A model generated the notes under the pieces. The model searched no databases. It was not told the DNA's origin and was given only the letters and a program-made list of their open reading frames with translations. Below are positions 6,880 through 13,505 of a stretch of 17,342 nt of DNA, in pieces. A program made the translations under genes and the position numbers. Source of the stretch: Nitrososphaerota archaeon (GTDB lineage Archaea > Thermoproteota > Nitrososphaeria > Nitrososphaerales > UBA183). Within the stretch, counting starts at the first letter, position 1. Every line of letters starts with the position of its first letter. The stretch lies in contig JAFMAA010000017.1 of the NCBI GenBank assembly GCA_029785235.1, forward strand, positions 1 through 17,342, given 5' to 3'.

Positions 6880-7620
6880 GTGGGCAAGAGGATACTTCAG
6901 CGCAGGCGCGGGAAGGCAGGGATACAATTCAGGGCGCCCATAAAGGGGAAAATAGCGCCCGTACGCTATCCGAAGAATGGGTCCGGAGGGCAGGCGACTG
7001 TAACCGCGATACTGGACGAACGCGGCAGGAGCGCGCCATTAGCTCAGCTCAAGCTCGATGGGGACAGGTACACCTATGTCCCTGCCGTCGCTGGGATGAC
7101 AGTGGGGCAACAGGTCTCTCTAGGGCCAACTTCGCATGTCGAAGGCGGGAACATCATGCCGCTGTCTCGCATCCCGGAGGGGACTAGAGTCTGCAATGTC
7201 GAGATTCGACCCGGGGATGGAGGGAGGCTTGTCAGGGCCTCTGGGACATCAGCCGTCCTATTCTCGAAGGCTAACGGCAGGGCAATCATCAAGTTGCCCT
7301 CGGGTAAGAACATCTTGGTCAGCGATACGTGCAGGGCTACAGTCGGGGAGGTGGCCGGAGGGGGAAGGAGAGAGAAGCCTTTCTTGATTGCGGGGGCGAG
7401 GCATCATGCCATGAGGGCGTCAGGGCGCGTCTATCCAAGAATGAGAGGGATAGCGATGGCGGTGGTGTACCACCCGTTCGGAGGGGGCAGGCACCAGCAT
7501 CCTGGCAAGTCGACCAGCACCTCTAGGAACGCCCCACCAGGGAGGAAAGTAGGGTTAATAGCGCCCAGGAAGACGGGAAGGAAGAGATTGGCAAGAGCGA
7601 GTGCCGAGGTTTCTGAGTAA
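6880..7620 (+). CDS. rpl2: Large-subunit ribosomal protein uL2
   Basis: A 246-residue archaeal L2 needed for subunit joining and the peptidyl transferase centre. It begins MGKRILQRRRGKAG. The middle is an SH3/OB-like beta domain with VEGGNIMPLSRIPEGTRVCN and LPSGKNILVSDTCRATVGEV. The C-terminal part contains PRMRGIAMAVVYHPFGGG followed by RHQHPGK; the histidine in the VYHPFGGG/HQHPGK region corresponds to the universally conserved catalytic-centre His. The GTG start matches the family N-terminus and is preceded by GGTG about eight bases upstream. The gap to L23 is three bases, and the TAA is immediately followed by the S19 ATG. Confidence 0.97.
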   Translation: MGKRILQRRRGKAGIQFRAPIKGKIAPVRYPKNGSGGQATVTAILDERGRSAPLAQLKLDGDRYTYVPAVAGMTVGQQVSLGPTSHVEGGNIMPLSRIPEGTRVCNVEIRPGDGGRLVRASGTSAVLFSKANGRAIIKLPSGKNILVSDTCRATVGEVAGGGRREKPFLIAGARHHAMRASGRVYPRMRGIAMAVVYHPFGGGRHQHPGKSTSTSRNAPPGRKVGLIAPRKTGRKRLARASAEVSE

Positions 7621-8016
7621 ATGCCCAAGGAGTTCAGATACAGAGGGAAGACTATCGAGGAACTCAACTCTATGTCTACCGAGGCGCTTCTGGAGCTCCT
7701 GCCGTCGAGAGCGAGGCGCTCACTCAACCGTGGTGTGTCTGAGGACAAACGGAAACTCCTCGAAGACGCCAGGGCCACCAAGGAAGGGAGACTCCAGAGT
7801 CAGATAAAGACGCACGCCAGAGACATGATCATCCTCCCGACAATGGTGGGGCTCACAATAGCGGTCCACAATGGGAGGGAATTCGTTCCACTGGAAGTCA
7901 AACCTGAGATGATTGGGAGATATCTTGGTGAGTACGTGATTACGAACAAGAAAGTCGTACATGGTACCCCCGGCATCGGTGCAAGTCGTTCCAGCCTTTA
8001 CGTGCCGCTAAAGTGA
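7621..8016 (+). CDS. rps19: Small-subunit ribosomal protein uS19
   Basis: A 131-residue archaeal-type S19 of the 30S head. The N-terminal extension KEFRYRGKTIEELNSMSTEA and LLPSRARRSLNRG is typical of archaeal and eukaryotic (S15e) forms. The core has KTHARDMIILPTMVGLTIAV, NGREFVPLEVKPEMIGRYLG and the end motif VVHGTPGIGASRSSLYVPLK. It starts directly after the L2 stop, with GAGGT about 11 bases upstream. In most archaea L22 and S3 follow; here the ribosomal genes stop after S19. Confidence 0.97.
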   Translation: MPKEFRYRGKTIEELNSMSTEALLELLPSRARRSLNRGVSEDKRKLLEDARATKEGRLQSQIKTHARDMIILPTMVGLTIAVHNGREFVPLEVKPEMIGRYLGEYVITNKKVVHGTPGIGASRSSLYVPLK

Positions 8017-8017
8017 A

Positions 8018-8422
8018 TTGTTCGACCCTGTCGCCTTCATCAGGGTCGTAGCCTTCGGTATAGTCTATGCCGGGATAGAATACAGGTACGTCAACAGGTA
8101 TGAGCTGGATTGGACGAAGACCGCCGAGGGCTTCGTGGAGAAGCCGGTCTTCTGGCAGATATCCCCCTACCACCTCTACCTACTGCTCCCACTGTTCGTA
8201 ATCGCCTCGTATGCATCCACACTCACCGCGTGGGCAGGCGATGCGCTCTTCTTGGCAGTCTTCGAAGACATGGTCTACTTCATCTGGAGGGGGAGCCTTG
8301 TCTCCAAGAACGACTGGACAACCACGCTGATGGGGAGCTTCAGGGTGGGGAGGATGGAAGTCCCCGTTTGGTGGCCAATCGACATCGCTGCGGCGGCGGT
8401 GCTCTTCTTGCTCCCGCTGTAG
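8018..8422 (+). CDS. Small membrane protein of unknown function behind S19
   Basis: A 134-residue hydrophobic protein I do not recognise. Likely membrane segments are at about 5-21, 52-70, 72-91 (containing an acidic Glu-Asp pair at 83-84, FEDMVYFIW) and 117-134 at the very C-terminus. Aromatic residues are abundant. The TTG start lies one base after the S19 stop, with no ribosome-binding sequence of its own, so expression probably depends on translation of S19. It ends flush against the stop of the converging aldehyde dehydrogenase gene. No catalytic motif is visible. The frame is uninterrupted and has a coherent helix pattern, so it is likely real, but the start is less certain. Confidence 0.7.
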   Translation: MFDPVAFIRVVAFGIVYAGIEYRYVNRYELDWTKTAEGFVEKPVFWQISPYHLYLLLPLFVIASYASTLTAWAGDALFLAVFEDMVYFIWRGSLVSKNDWTTTLMGSFRVGRMEVPVWWPIDIAAAAVLFLLPL

Positions 8423-10024
8423 TTAAACCACGTCAGTCTGTGACTGATCCCTAAGGAAAGTCAACAGGTAGAAGGGACTACCGACGCCTTTCCCCGTCGC
8501 GCCGCTAGCCTTCCAACCGGTGAACGACTGCGCACCAGGCCAGGCGCCGGTGGTCGAACCGCCGCTCCTGTTCGCGTATGTCACGCCGAACTTTATGCCA
8601 TCGAAGAATCTCTTGACTTCCTTCCTGTCTCTGCTGAATATCCCGGCGGTAAGGCCGTAGTCCGTCGAGTTCGCCATCTTGAGTGCTTCGTCCAGATTCG
8701 AGAACCCGTTCACGACCACGAATGGGACAAAAAGCTCGTCCTTGACAAGCCGACTCTCCTCAGAGATGTCTGCCACCACTGTTGGAGAGACGTAGAAACC
8801 GCTCTTCTCCGTCTCCCCATCGAGGGTTGTTCCACCAACGACTATGCGCCCCCCAGACTGCTTCGCGTCTTCGACAGCCCTCCTGAATGTATCTACCGCC
8901 TTGGCGTTGATTATGGGTCCCATGAACGTATCCTTCTTCCTAGGATCGCCCACAACAACTCTATCGACCCTTTCTTTCAGCGCGGCGAGGAACTTGTCCT
9001 TCACCTCATTCTGCACGTAGACCCGCGAAGTCGCGCTGCACTTCTGGCCGCTGTAGCCGAAGGCTGCCCGGACGGTGCCCTCTACTGCCTTGGCGATGTC
9101 TGCTTTCGCGGTTACGATGGTTGGGTTCTTGCTCCCCATCTCTAAGAGAATAGGCTTAGGGTATGGCTGTTCCGTGTGGAAGCGCCTGAAGAGTCTCATC
9201 CCGACATCCCTCGAGCCGGTAAACGCTATCCCGTCCACGTCCGGGCTGGAAACAAATTCGTCCTCGAAGTTCCCTCCCGGACCAGTCACATAGTTGACCG
9301 CCCCCGGAGGGACCCCAGAATCTACATAGAGGCGATACAACATGAGGCCGGTGAGCGGCGCCGCGCTCGTCGGCTTCAGTATCACCGAGTTCCCGGTCAT
9401 CAAGGCCCCCATGGCCATCCCGTTCGCAAGCATGAACGGGAAGTTGAATGGTGATATGATGGACCACACCCCATGGGGTTTCAGGACGTCCTTGTTGTGT
9501 TCTCGCGGGCCTCCTGGTCCCATGGCTAGGGCGTAACCATCTTCCTTCCTCATCATCTCGGCATAATACTTCACAGCGTCCATGGCCTCCCAGCACTCGG
9601 CCAATGCTTCGAGCCTGTTCTTCCCTACCTCGTAGGTTATCACAGCAGCAATGTCGAACTTTCTCTCGTCCACAAGCTTCGCATATCTGTCGAAGGCGCG
9701 TACCCTGTCCTGCCAGGGCTTCGCGCTCCAGACCTCGAACCCCTTCTTTGCCGCGGCGATCGAAACCTTCGCGTGCTCTCTTGTCCCTGTTTGGAATCTA
9801 CCGACCACTATGGACGTGTCTATCGGGCTACGGACCTCGAACTCCCCCGCCTCCGACCATACCTCCTTGCCGCCTATGTGCATCGGGTGGCTCTGACCGA
9901 GGTTCTCTTCGAGCCGTTTCAAGGCAGCCTCGTATTTCGGATTGAGGCTCTCGTCTGCGAAGAGCGTGACATAGGTGACTTTGCGGGCAACCTTGCGCCT
10001 GGAAGCGGAAGTCCTCTTGGGCAT
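8423..10024 (-). CDS. Aldehyde dehydrogenase, 1-pyrroline-5-carboxylate dehydrogenase-like
   Basis: About 533 residues of the NAD(P)-dependent aldehyde dehydrogenase superfamily. Numbered from the chosen ATG: Asn194 in ISPFNFPF, Lys217 in VILKPTSAAP (cofactor), general base Glu295 in LLEMGSKNP and catalytic Cys329 in SGQKCSATSR. The long N-terminus (YEAALKRLEENLGQSHPMHIGG), FGYSGQKCSATSR and TGSRDVG resemble bacterial RocA-type enzymes, which oxidise glutamate semialdehyde/1-pyrroline-5-carboxylate to glutamate. This fits better than non-phosphorylating glyceraldehyde-3-phosphate dehydrogenase. Another semialdehyde is possible. The frame also allows GTG at 10036, but the ATG lies 27 bases from a TATA-like TTTTA, favouring a leaderless start. 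The gene follows lipB closely. The shared neighbourhood suggests amino-acid catabolism feeding the oxoacid complex. Confidence 0.85.
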   Translation of the reverse strand: MPKRTSASRRKVARKVTYVTLFADESLNPKYEAALKRLEENLGQSHPMHIGGKEVWSEAGEFEVRSPIDTSIVVGRFQTGTREHAKVSIAAAKKGFEVWSAKPWQDRVRAFDRYAKLVDERKFDIAAVITYEVGKNRLEALAECWEAMDAVKYYAEMMRKEDGYALAMGPGGPREHNKDVLKPHGVWSIISPFNFPFMLANGMAMGALMTGNSVILKPTSAAPLTGLMLYRLYVDSGVPPGAVNYVTGPGGNFEDEFVSSPDVDGIAFTGSRDVGMRLFRRFHTEQPYPKPILLEMGSKNPTIVTAKADIAKAVEGTVRAAFGYSGQKCSATSRVYVQNEVKDKFLAALKERVDRVVVGDPRKKDTFMGPIINAKAVDTFRRAVEDAKQSGGRIVVGGTTLDGETEKSGFYVSPTVVADISEESRLVKDELFVPFVVVNGFSNLDEALKMANSTDYGLTAGIFSRDRKEVKRFFDGIKFGVTYANRSGGSTTGAWPGAQSFTGWKASGATGKGVGSPFYLLTFLRDQSQTDVV

Positions 10025-10048
10025 GAGGACAGCCACCGGACCGTGTGC

Positions 10049-10053
10049 TAAAA
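10049..10053 (-). promoter_or_regulatory. TATA-like element before the aldehyde dehydrogenase gene
   Basis: TTTTA on the minus strand, within GATTTTAGC, is centred about 27 bases before the ATG at 10024. It suggests that the aldehyde dehydrogenase gene can be transcribed on its own as a leaderless message, besides read-through from lipB. Confidence 0.4.
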
Positions 10054-10062
10054 TCTTGTCGC

Positions 10063-10701
10063 CTAAAGGTTGTAATCCTGGCGTTGGAGCGAGAACTCCT
10101 TTCTGGTGACGGTCGAATATTCCCTGACGAAGCGCGCTTTGACCTCCTCGAAGGGGAGGGACCCTCCTAGTATCTTCTGCATCGAGGTCATCGTGGACGG
10201 GTCAAGGCCGCAGGGCCTGATGAGGTCGAAGTAGCTCAAGTCTGTATTGACGTTGAGCGCGAACCCATGGTAGGAGACCCAGTCTGCGACAGCCACCCCA
10301 ATGGAGGCGAGCTTCTTTCCATTGACCCAGACGCCTGGGTGCCCTTCGAGTCGTCCCCCGTCGACCCCGTAGGCGGCGACGGCCCTGATGATCGCTTCCT
10401 CTATGCTTCGGACATGGCGGCGGACATCATGACCATTCAAGAGAAATATTGGATAGCCGACCAGCTGGCCTGGGCCGTGGTAGGTGGCGTCGCCGCCGCG
10501 TTCTACCTGGAAGACTGGTATGGTCTGTGGCTTGAAGTTATCAGGACTCGTCTTCCGACCCAGTGTGACCACGTGTGGATGCTCGACCAGTATCAGGGAG
10601 TCAGGGATCTCGCCCCTGGCTCTCCTGGCGGCGAGCTTCTTCTGGAGCTCCAGAACCTGGCCGTACTCCACGGTGCCGAGGTCGAAGAGGAAACAGCTCA
10701 T
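10063..10701 (-). CDS. lipB: Octanoyltransferase LipB
   Basis: A 212-residue lipoyl(octanoyl) transferase of the cofactor-transferase fold. It moves an octanoyl group to the lipoyl-domain lysine of E2, the first step of de novo lipoate formation. The diagnostic motif is RGGDATYHGPGQLVGYP (from Arg68). Lys130 lies in VWVNGKKLASIGVAV and the catalytic Cys164 in LIRPCGLDPSTMTS; together they form the Cys/Lys dyad of LipB. The C-terminus is normal. The ATG overlaps the E3 stop by four bases, so it is coupled to E3. In bacteria the donor is octanoyl-acyl carrier protein; the donor in an archaeon is an open question. Length and motifs separate it from LplA lipoate ligases. Confidence 0.93.
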   Translation of the reverse strand: MSCFLFDLGTVEYGQVLELQKKLAARRARGEIPDSLILVEHPHVVTLGRKTSPDNFKPQTIPVFQVERGGDATYHGPGQLVGYPIFLLNGHDVRRHVRSIEEAIIRAVAAYGVDGGRLEGHPGVWVNGKKLASIGVAVADWVSYHGFALNVNTDLSYFDLIRPCGLDPSTMTSMQKILGGSLPFEEVKARFVREYSTVTRKEFSLQRQDYNL

Positions 10702-12095
10702 GTCCTGAGCTGATGGACAGGGTGACCGGCCGCGGATTCGGAAGCTTCCATGATCGCCTCAGGCAGCGTGGGATGCGGGTGGATAGTCATGGCGATGTCC
10801 TCTACGGTAGCCCCCATCTCAATCGCGAGGGCCACCTCGCTTATCAGATTCGAGGCCTCTGGGCCGACTATCTGTACCCCCAGGACTAGCCCTCCATCTT
10901 CGTTAGCGACTACCTTGACGAATCCCTCAGGCTCTCCTGCCGAGAGCGCCCTCCCTAACGCCGCGAATTGGAACCGGCTCCGCTTCACCTTGTATCCTCC
11001 TTCAATGGCCTTCGCCTCGCTCAGGCCGGCACTCGCCACTTCGGGGTCGCAGAAGACTGCGTCCGGAACGACCTTCCAGTCCGCAGCGGAAGGGAGACCA
11101 GCAATGCACTCCGCCGCAACTATCCCTTCCTTGGAAGCCTTGTGAGCCAAGAGAGGGGGGCCTCTAACATCGCCGATAGCGAAGATTCCAGGGACGTTCG
11201 TCTCCATCCTTTCGTTCGTGATGACGTATCCTCTTGGGTCGGTCCGAACCCCGAGGGCAGCGAGGTTGAGATTTTCCGTCCTAGGCTTTCTCCCGACGCT
11301 CACGAGGACCTTGTCCGCAGTGATGGTGGCTCTCCCTCCAGGGGTCTCCACCTCCACCTCAGCTTCAGAGCCCTTCTTCACGATGTGAATGACTTTCGAT
11401 TTCAGGTGGACCTTCGCGCCTCTCGCTTCAAGCTTTCTTTGGACCACTCTGACTATCTCTGGGTCGGTCCCCGGGAGGAGCTGGTCCATTATCTCTATGA
11501 TACTAACACGGCTTCCAAGCTTCTGGAACATCGAAGCGAATTCCAGCCCTATGGCGCCCCCCCCAACTATCACAAGCTGGTTAGGGGCGCCCATAAGTTC
11601 GAGCCCTTCTTTCGAGCTTATCACCAAGTCTCCGTCGAACTCGAGGCCCGGAAGGGCCGACGTCCGTGTGCCTGTAGCGATTACAAGTTTCTTGAAGGAG
11701 ATCTCCTCCTTCCCTTGTGAAGTTGCGACCTCGAGCCTGTCTTTGGACACCACAGTGGCCATCCCAAAAACGACTGTGGCATGATAGCCGCGGAGCAACC
11801 CCTCCACCCCGCCGACGAGTTTCGAAACTATCTCGGACTTCCACTTCTGTAGCTGGACGAAGTCCACCGAGACCCCGGTCGCCTTCAGGCCGAAACTCTC
11901 GGCTTCCTTGACCTTGTCGACCAACTTTGAAACCGTTATGAGAGACTTCGACGGGATGCACCCGTAGTTCAGGCACTCCCCTCCGAGTTTGTCTGCCTCT
12001 ATGACGACGGTCCTCAGGCCGAGTTGGGCAGACCTGATTCCGCACACATAACCTCCGGGTCCTCCCCCGATTATGGCTACGTCTGCTTCCAGCAT
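10698..12095 (-). CDS. lpdA: Dihydrolipoyl dehydrogenase (E3)
   Basis: A 465-residue FAD-dependent E3 that reoxidises the dihydrolipoyl arm of E2 and reduces NAD. The FAD site GGGPGG is at residues 10-15. The redox-active disulfide is Cys41 and Cys46 (GGECLNYGCIPSK). The NAD-binding VIVGGGAIGLEFASMF is mid-protein, with a second FAD motif at GIFAIGDVRGPPLLAHKASKEG. The active-site HPHPTLPE, with His441 and Glu446, is near the C-terminus. All key residues and the length are normal. A TATA-like element 32 bases upstream suggests an E3-lipB unit with its own promoter. It is shared in principle by any lipoyl complex or glycine cleavage system, but here it lies next to E1 and E2. Confidence 0.97.
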   Translation of the reverse strand: MLEADVAIIGGGPGGYVCGIRSAQLGLRTVVIEADKLGGECLNYGCIPSKSLITVSKLVDKVKEAESFGLKATGVSVDFVQLQKWKSEIVSKLVGGVEGLLRGYHATVVFGMATVVSKDRLEVATSQGKEEISFKKLVIATGTRTSALPGLEFDGDLVISSKEGLELMGAPNQLVIVGGGAIGLEFASMFQKLGSRVSIIEIMDQLLPGTDPEIVRVVQRKLEARGAKVHLKSKVIHIVKKGSEAEVEVETPGGRATITADKVLVSVGRKPRTENLNLAALGVRTDPRGYVITNERMETNVPGIFAIGDVRGPPLLAHKASKEGIVAAECIAGLPSAADWKVVPDAVFCDPEVASAGLSEAKAIEGGYKVKRSRFQFAALGRALSAGEPEGFVKVVANEDGGLVLGVQIVGPEASNLISEVALAIEMGATVEDIAMTIHPHPTLPEAIMEASESAAGHPVHQLRT

Positions 12096-12113
12096 GGGCA
12101 GGCGGGTCGAGCC

Positions 12114-12130
12114 AGCCCGCGGGCTTAAAC
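12114..12130 (-). promoter_or_regulatory. TATA-like element and 12-bp palindrome before E3
   Basis: On the minus strand GTTTAA (12125-12130) is centred about 32 bases before the E3 ATG. It is abutted by the perfect palindrome AGCCCGCGGGCT (12114-12125). The promoter call is reasonable. The palindrome may be an operator or simply a GC-rich chance. Confidence 0.4.
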
Positions 12131-12150
12131 GTTGCTGGGACAGTTGGAGC

Positions 12151-13359
12151 CTAAAGGACTTCGGCCAGCAGCTTCTTTGTATCTTGTATTGTCTCTATCA
12201 GCCTCGAGGTGAACCGCGCAGCGTAGGCGCCGTCCATCACCCTATGATCGAACGAGAGAGAGAGAAAGGTGGTGTCTCTGACCTCTATCTTGCCGTCGTG
12301 GATGACCGGCCGCTTTGCAATCTTGTGCAGGCCCAGGATGGCGACTTCGGGGAGGTTGATGATAGGCGTGGCGAACAGCCCTCCTATCGCGCCTACGTTT
12401 GTGATAGTGAAAGTTGCGCCCCGGACGTCGTCGAGGCTGAGCTGCCCGGTCCTCGCCTTCTCGGAGAGCTTCGTTATCTCCCCGGCAAGTTCGAAAATGT
12501 CCTTCCTGTCCACGTCCTTCACCACGGGGACGACGAGGCCCTGTTCGGTGTCTGTCGCAACACCGATGTTATAGTACTTCTTCAGGACTATGTTCCCGGC
12601 CTGCTCGTCCAGCGACGAGTTGACGTAGGGGAACTCCTTGAGGGCAGGGACCAGCGCCTTGATGATGAACGGAAGGTAGGTGAGGCGCACCCCTCTCTTC
12701 TCGGCGCTCCCCTTTAGTGCCTCCCTCAGGAGCACGAGTTCAGTCACGTCAGCCTCGTCGACATGGGTGACCTGGGCGGTCGTCCTCAATGACTTTACCA
12801 TTCTGTCAGATATTGTCCGCCTCAATCCCCTCAATGGGACAACTTCTTCCTTCTGCACCCCGCCGGCGAGGCGTGGCTCCTGGATTGCCACAGCTTTGAG
12901 AGCTGGCCTCGATGCGGACTTGATGTCATCGTCGGTCACCCTCCCCTGTGGCCCGGACCCGTGGACTTTGGTGATGTCCACACCAAGCTCCCTCGCAAGC
13001 TTCCGTGTGGCGGGGGTGGCGAGGACTGATGAGACGGACGATTGAGGGGCTTGTTGGACTTCGGCTGCCCCCTTGGCAGGAGCCTTTTCTGGGGGCGCAA
13101 CCAAAGTAGCCAGGGGAGCTCCCCCGCTCCCATCGTCGATTACGAGTATCGTCTGGCCGACCTTCGCGACGTCTCCTTCTTTCACCAAGATTCTGGACAC
13201 TTTACCGCTCCTGGGGGAAGGAACCTGGACATTCACTTTGTCCGTCATCACCTCGACGATAGGCTGGTCCTCCTTGATCTGGTCCCCCTCCTTCACCAGC
13301 CACTTGAGGACCTCTCCCTCGGTGATTCCTTCGCCTAGGTCAGGCAGCTTGAAGTCCAT
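12151..13359 (-). CDS. 2-oxoacid dehydrogenase E2 (lipoyl acyltransferase), branched-chain type
   Basis: A 402-residue E2 core subunit. Domains in order: one lipoyl domain (1-78) with the lipoylated Lys41 in EVMTDKVNVQVPS; an Ala/Pro-rich linker; a peripheral-subunit-binding domain (about 113-147, TPATRKLARELGVDITKVHGSGPQGRV, which docks E1 or E3); and a catalytic acyltransferase domain ending in SLSFDHRVMDG with His372 and Asp376. The MTDKV lipoyl motif is like Bacillus BkdB, a branched-chain 2-oxoacid E2, so an acyl-CoA from Val, Leu or Ile oxoacids is a reasonable product; pyruvate or other oxoacids are not excluded. It lies between E1 (146-base gap) and E3 (55-base gap). A TATA-like element 28 bases from the ATG suggests its own leaderless promoter. 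Confidence 0.94.
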   Translation of the reverse strand: MDFKLPDLGEGITEGEVLKWLVKEGDQIKEDQPIVEVMTDKVNVQVPSPRSGKVSRILVKEGDVAKVGQTILVIDDGSGGAPLATLVAPPEKAPAKGAAEVQQAPQSSVSSVLATPATRKLARELGVDITKVHGSGPQGRVTDDDIKSASRPALKAVAIQEPRLAGGVQKEEVVPLRGLRRTISDRMVKSLRTTAQVTHVDEADVTELVLLREALKGSAEKRGVRLTYLPFIIKALVPALKEFPYVNSSLDEQAGNIVLKKYYNIGVATDTEQGLVVPVVKDVDRKDIFELAGEITKLSEKARTGQLSLDDVRGATFTITNVGAIGGLFATPIINLPEVAILGLHKIAKRPVIHDGKIEVRDTTFLSLSFDHRVMDGAYAARFTSRLIETIQDTKKLLAEVL

Positions 13360-13383
13360 CGTGGTTCAAAATGGCGATGGGGG

Positions 13384-13390
13384 TTAAAAA
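13384..13390 (-). promoter_or_regulatory. TATA-like element before E2
   Basis: TTTTTAA on the minus strand, in AGTTTTTAACCC, is centred about 28 bases before the E2 ATG. This fits a leaderless archaeal promoter separating E2 from the upstream E1 unit. Confidence 0.5.
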
Positions 13391-13471
13391 CTATGTAGCC
13401 TCGCTCACGCACGGCATCGTCTGAGGGGATCGATCACGATGGGCCTGCCTCAAATTATCGATAGAGCTGCC

Positions 13472-13487
13472 GTCAGGGCCCCCTGAC
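13472..13487. repeat. Inverted repeat between E1 and E2
   Basis: GTCAGGGCCCCCTGAC forms a 6-bp stem (GTCAGG/CCTGAC) with a four-base loop, 18 bases past the E1 stop on the minus strand. It could slow or end transcription of the E1 unit, or bind a protein. No T-run follows on the minus strand, so it is not a canonical terminator. The rest of the gap holds two ATCGAT sites (13429, 13457) and nothing else clear. Confidence 0.3.
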
Positions 13488-13505
13488 CGGGTGTCTATGC
13501 AGGGC

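Noticed and set aside
8423..10024. Non-phosphorylating glyceraldehyde-3-phosphate dehydrogenase (GapN)
   Set aside because: GapN is a common archaeal aldehyde dehydrogenase, but the length, N-terminal region and SGQKCSATSR segment fit RocA-type enzymes better.
10968..11720. Long open plus-strand frame (about 250 codons) opposite the E3 gene
   Set aside because: It is fully antisense to a certain E3 gene, and its translation lacks domain motifs or a coherent hydrophobic pattern.
13472..13487. Intrinsic terminator after E1
   Set aside because: The stem is short and no T-run follows on the minus strand, so it was kept only as an inverted repeat.
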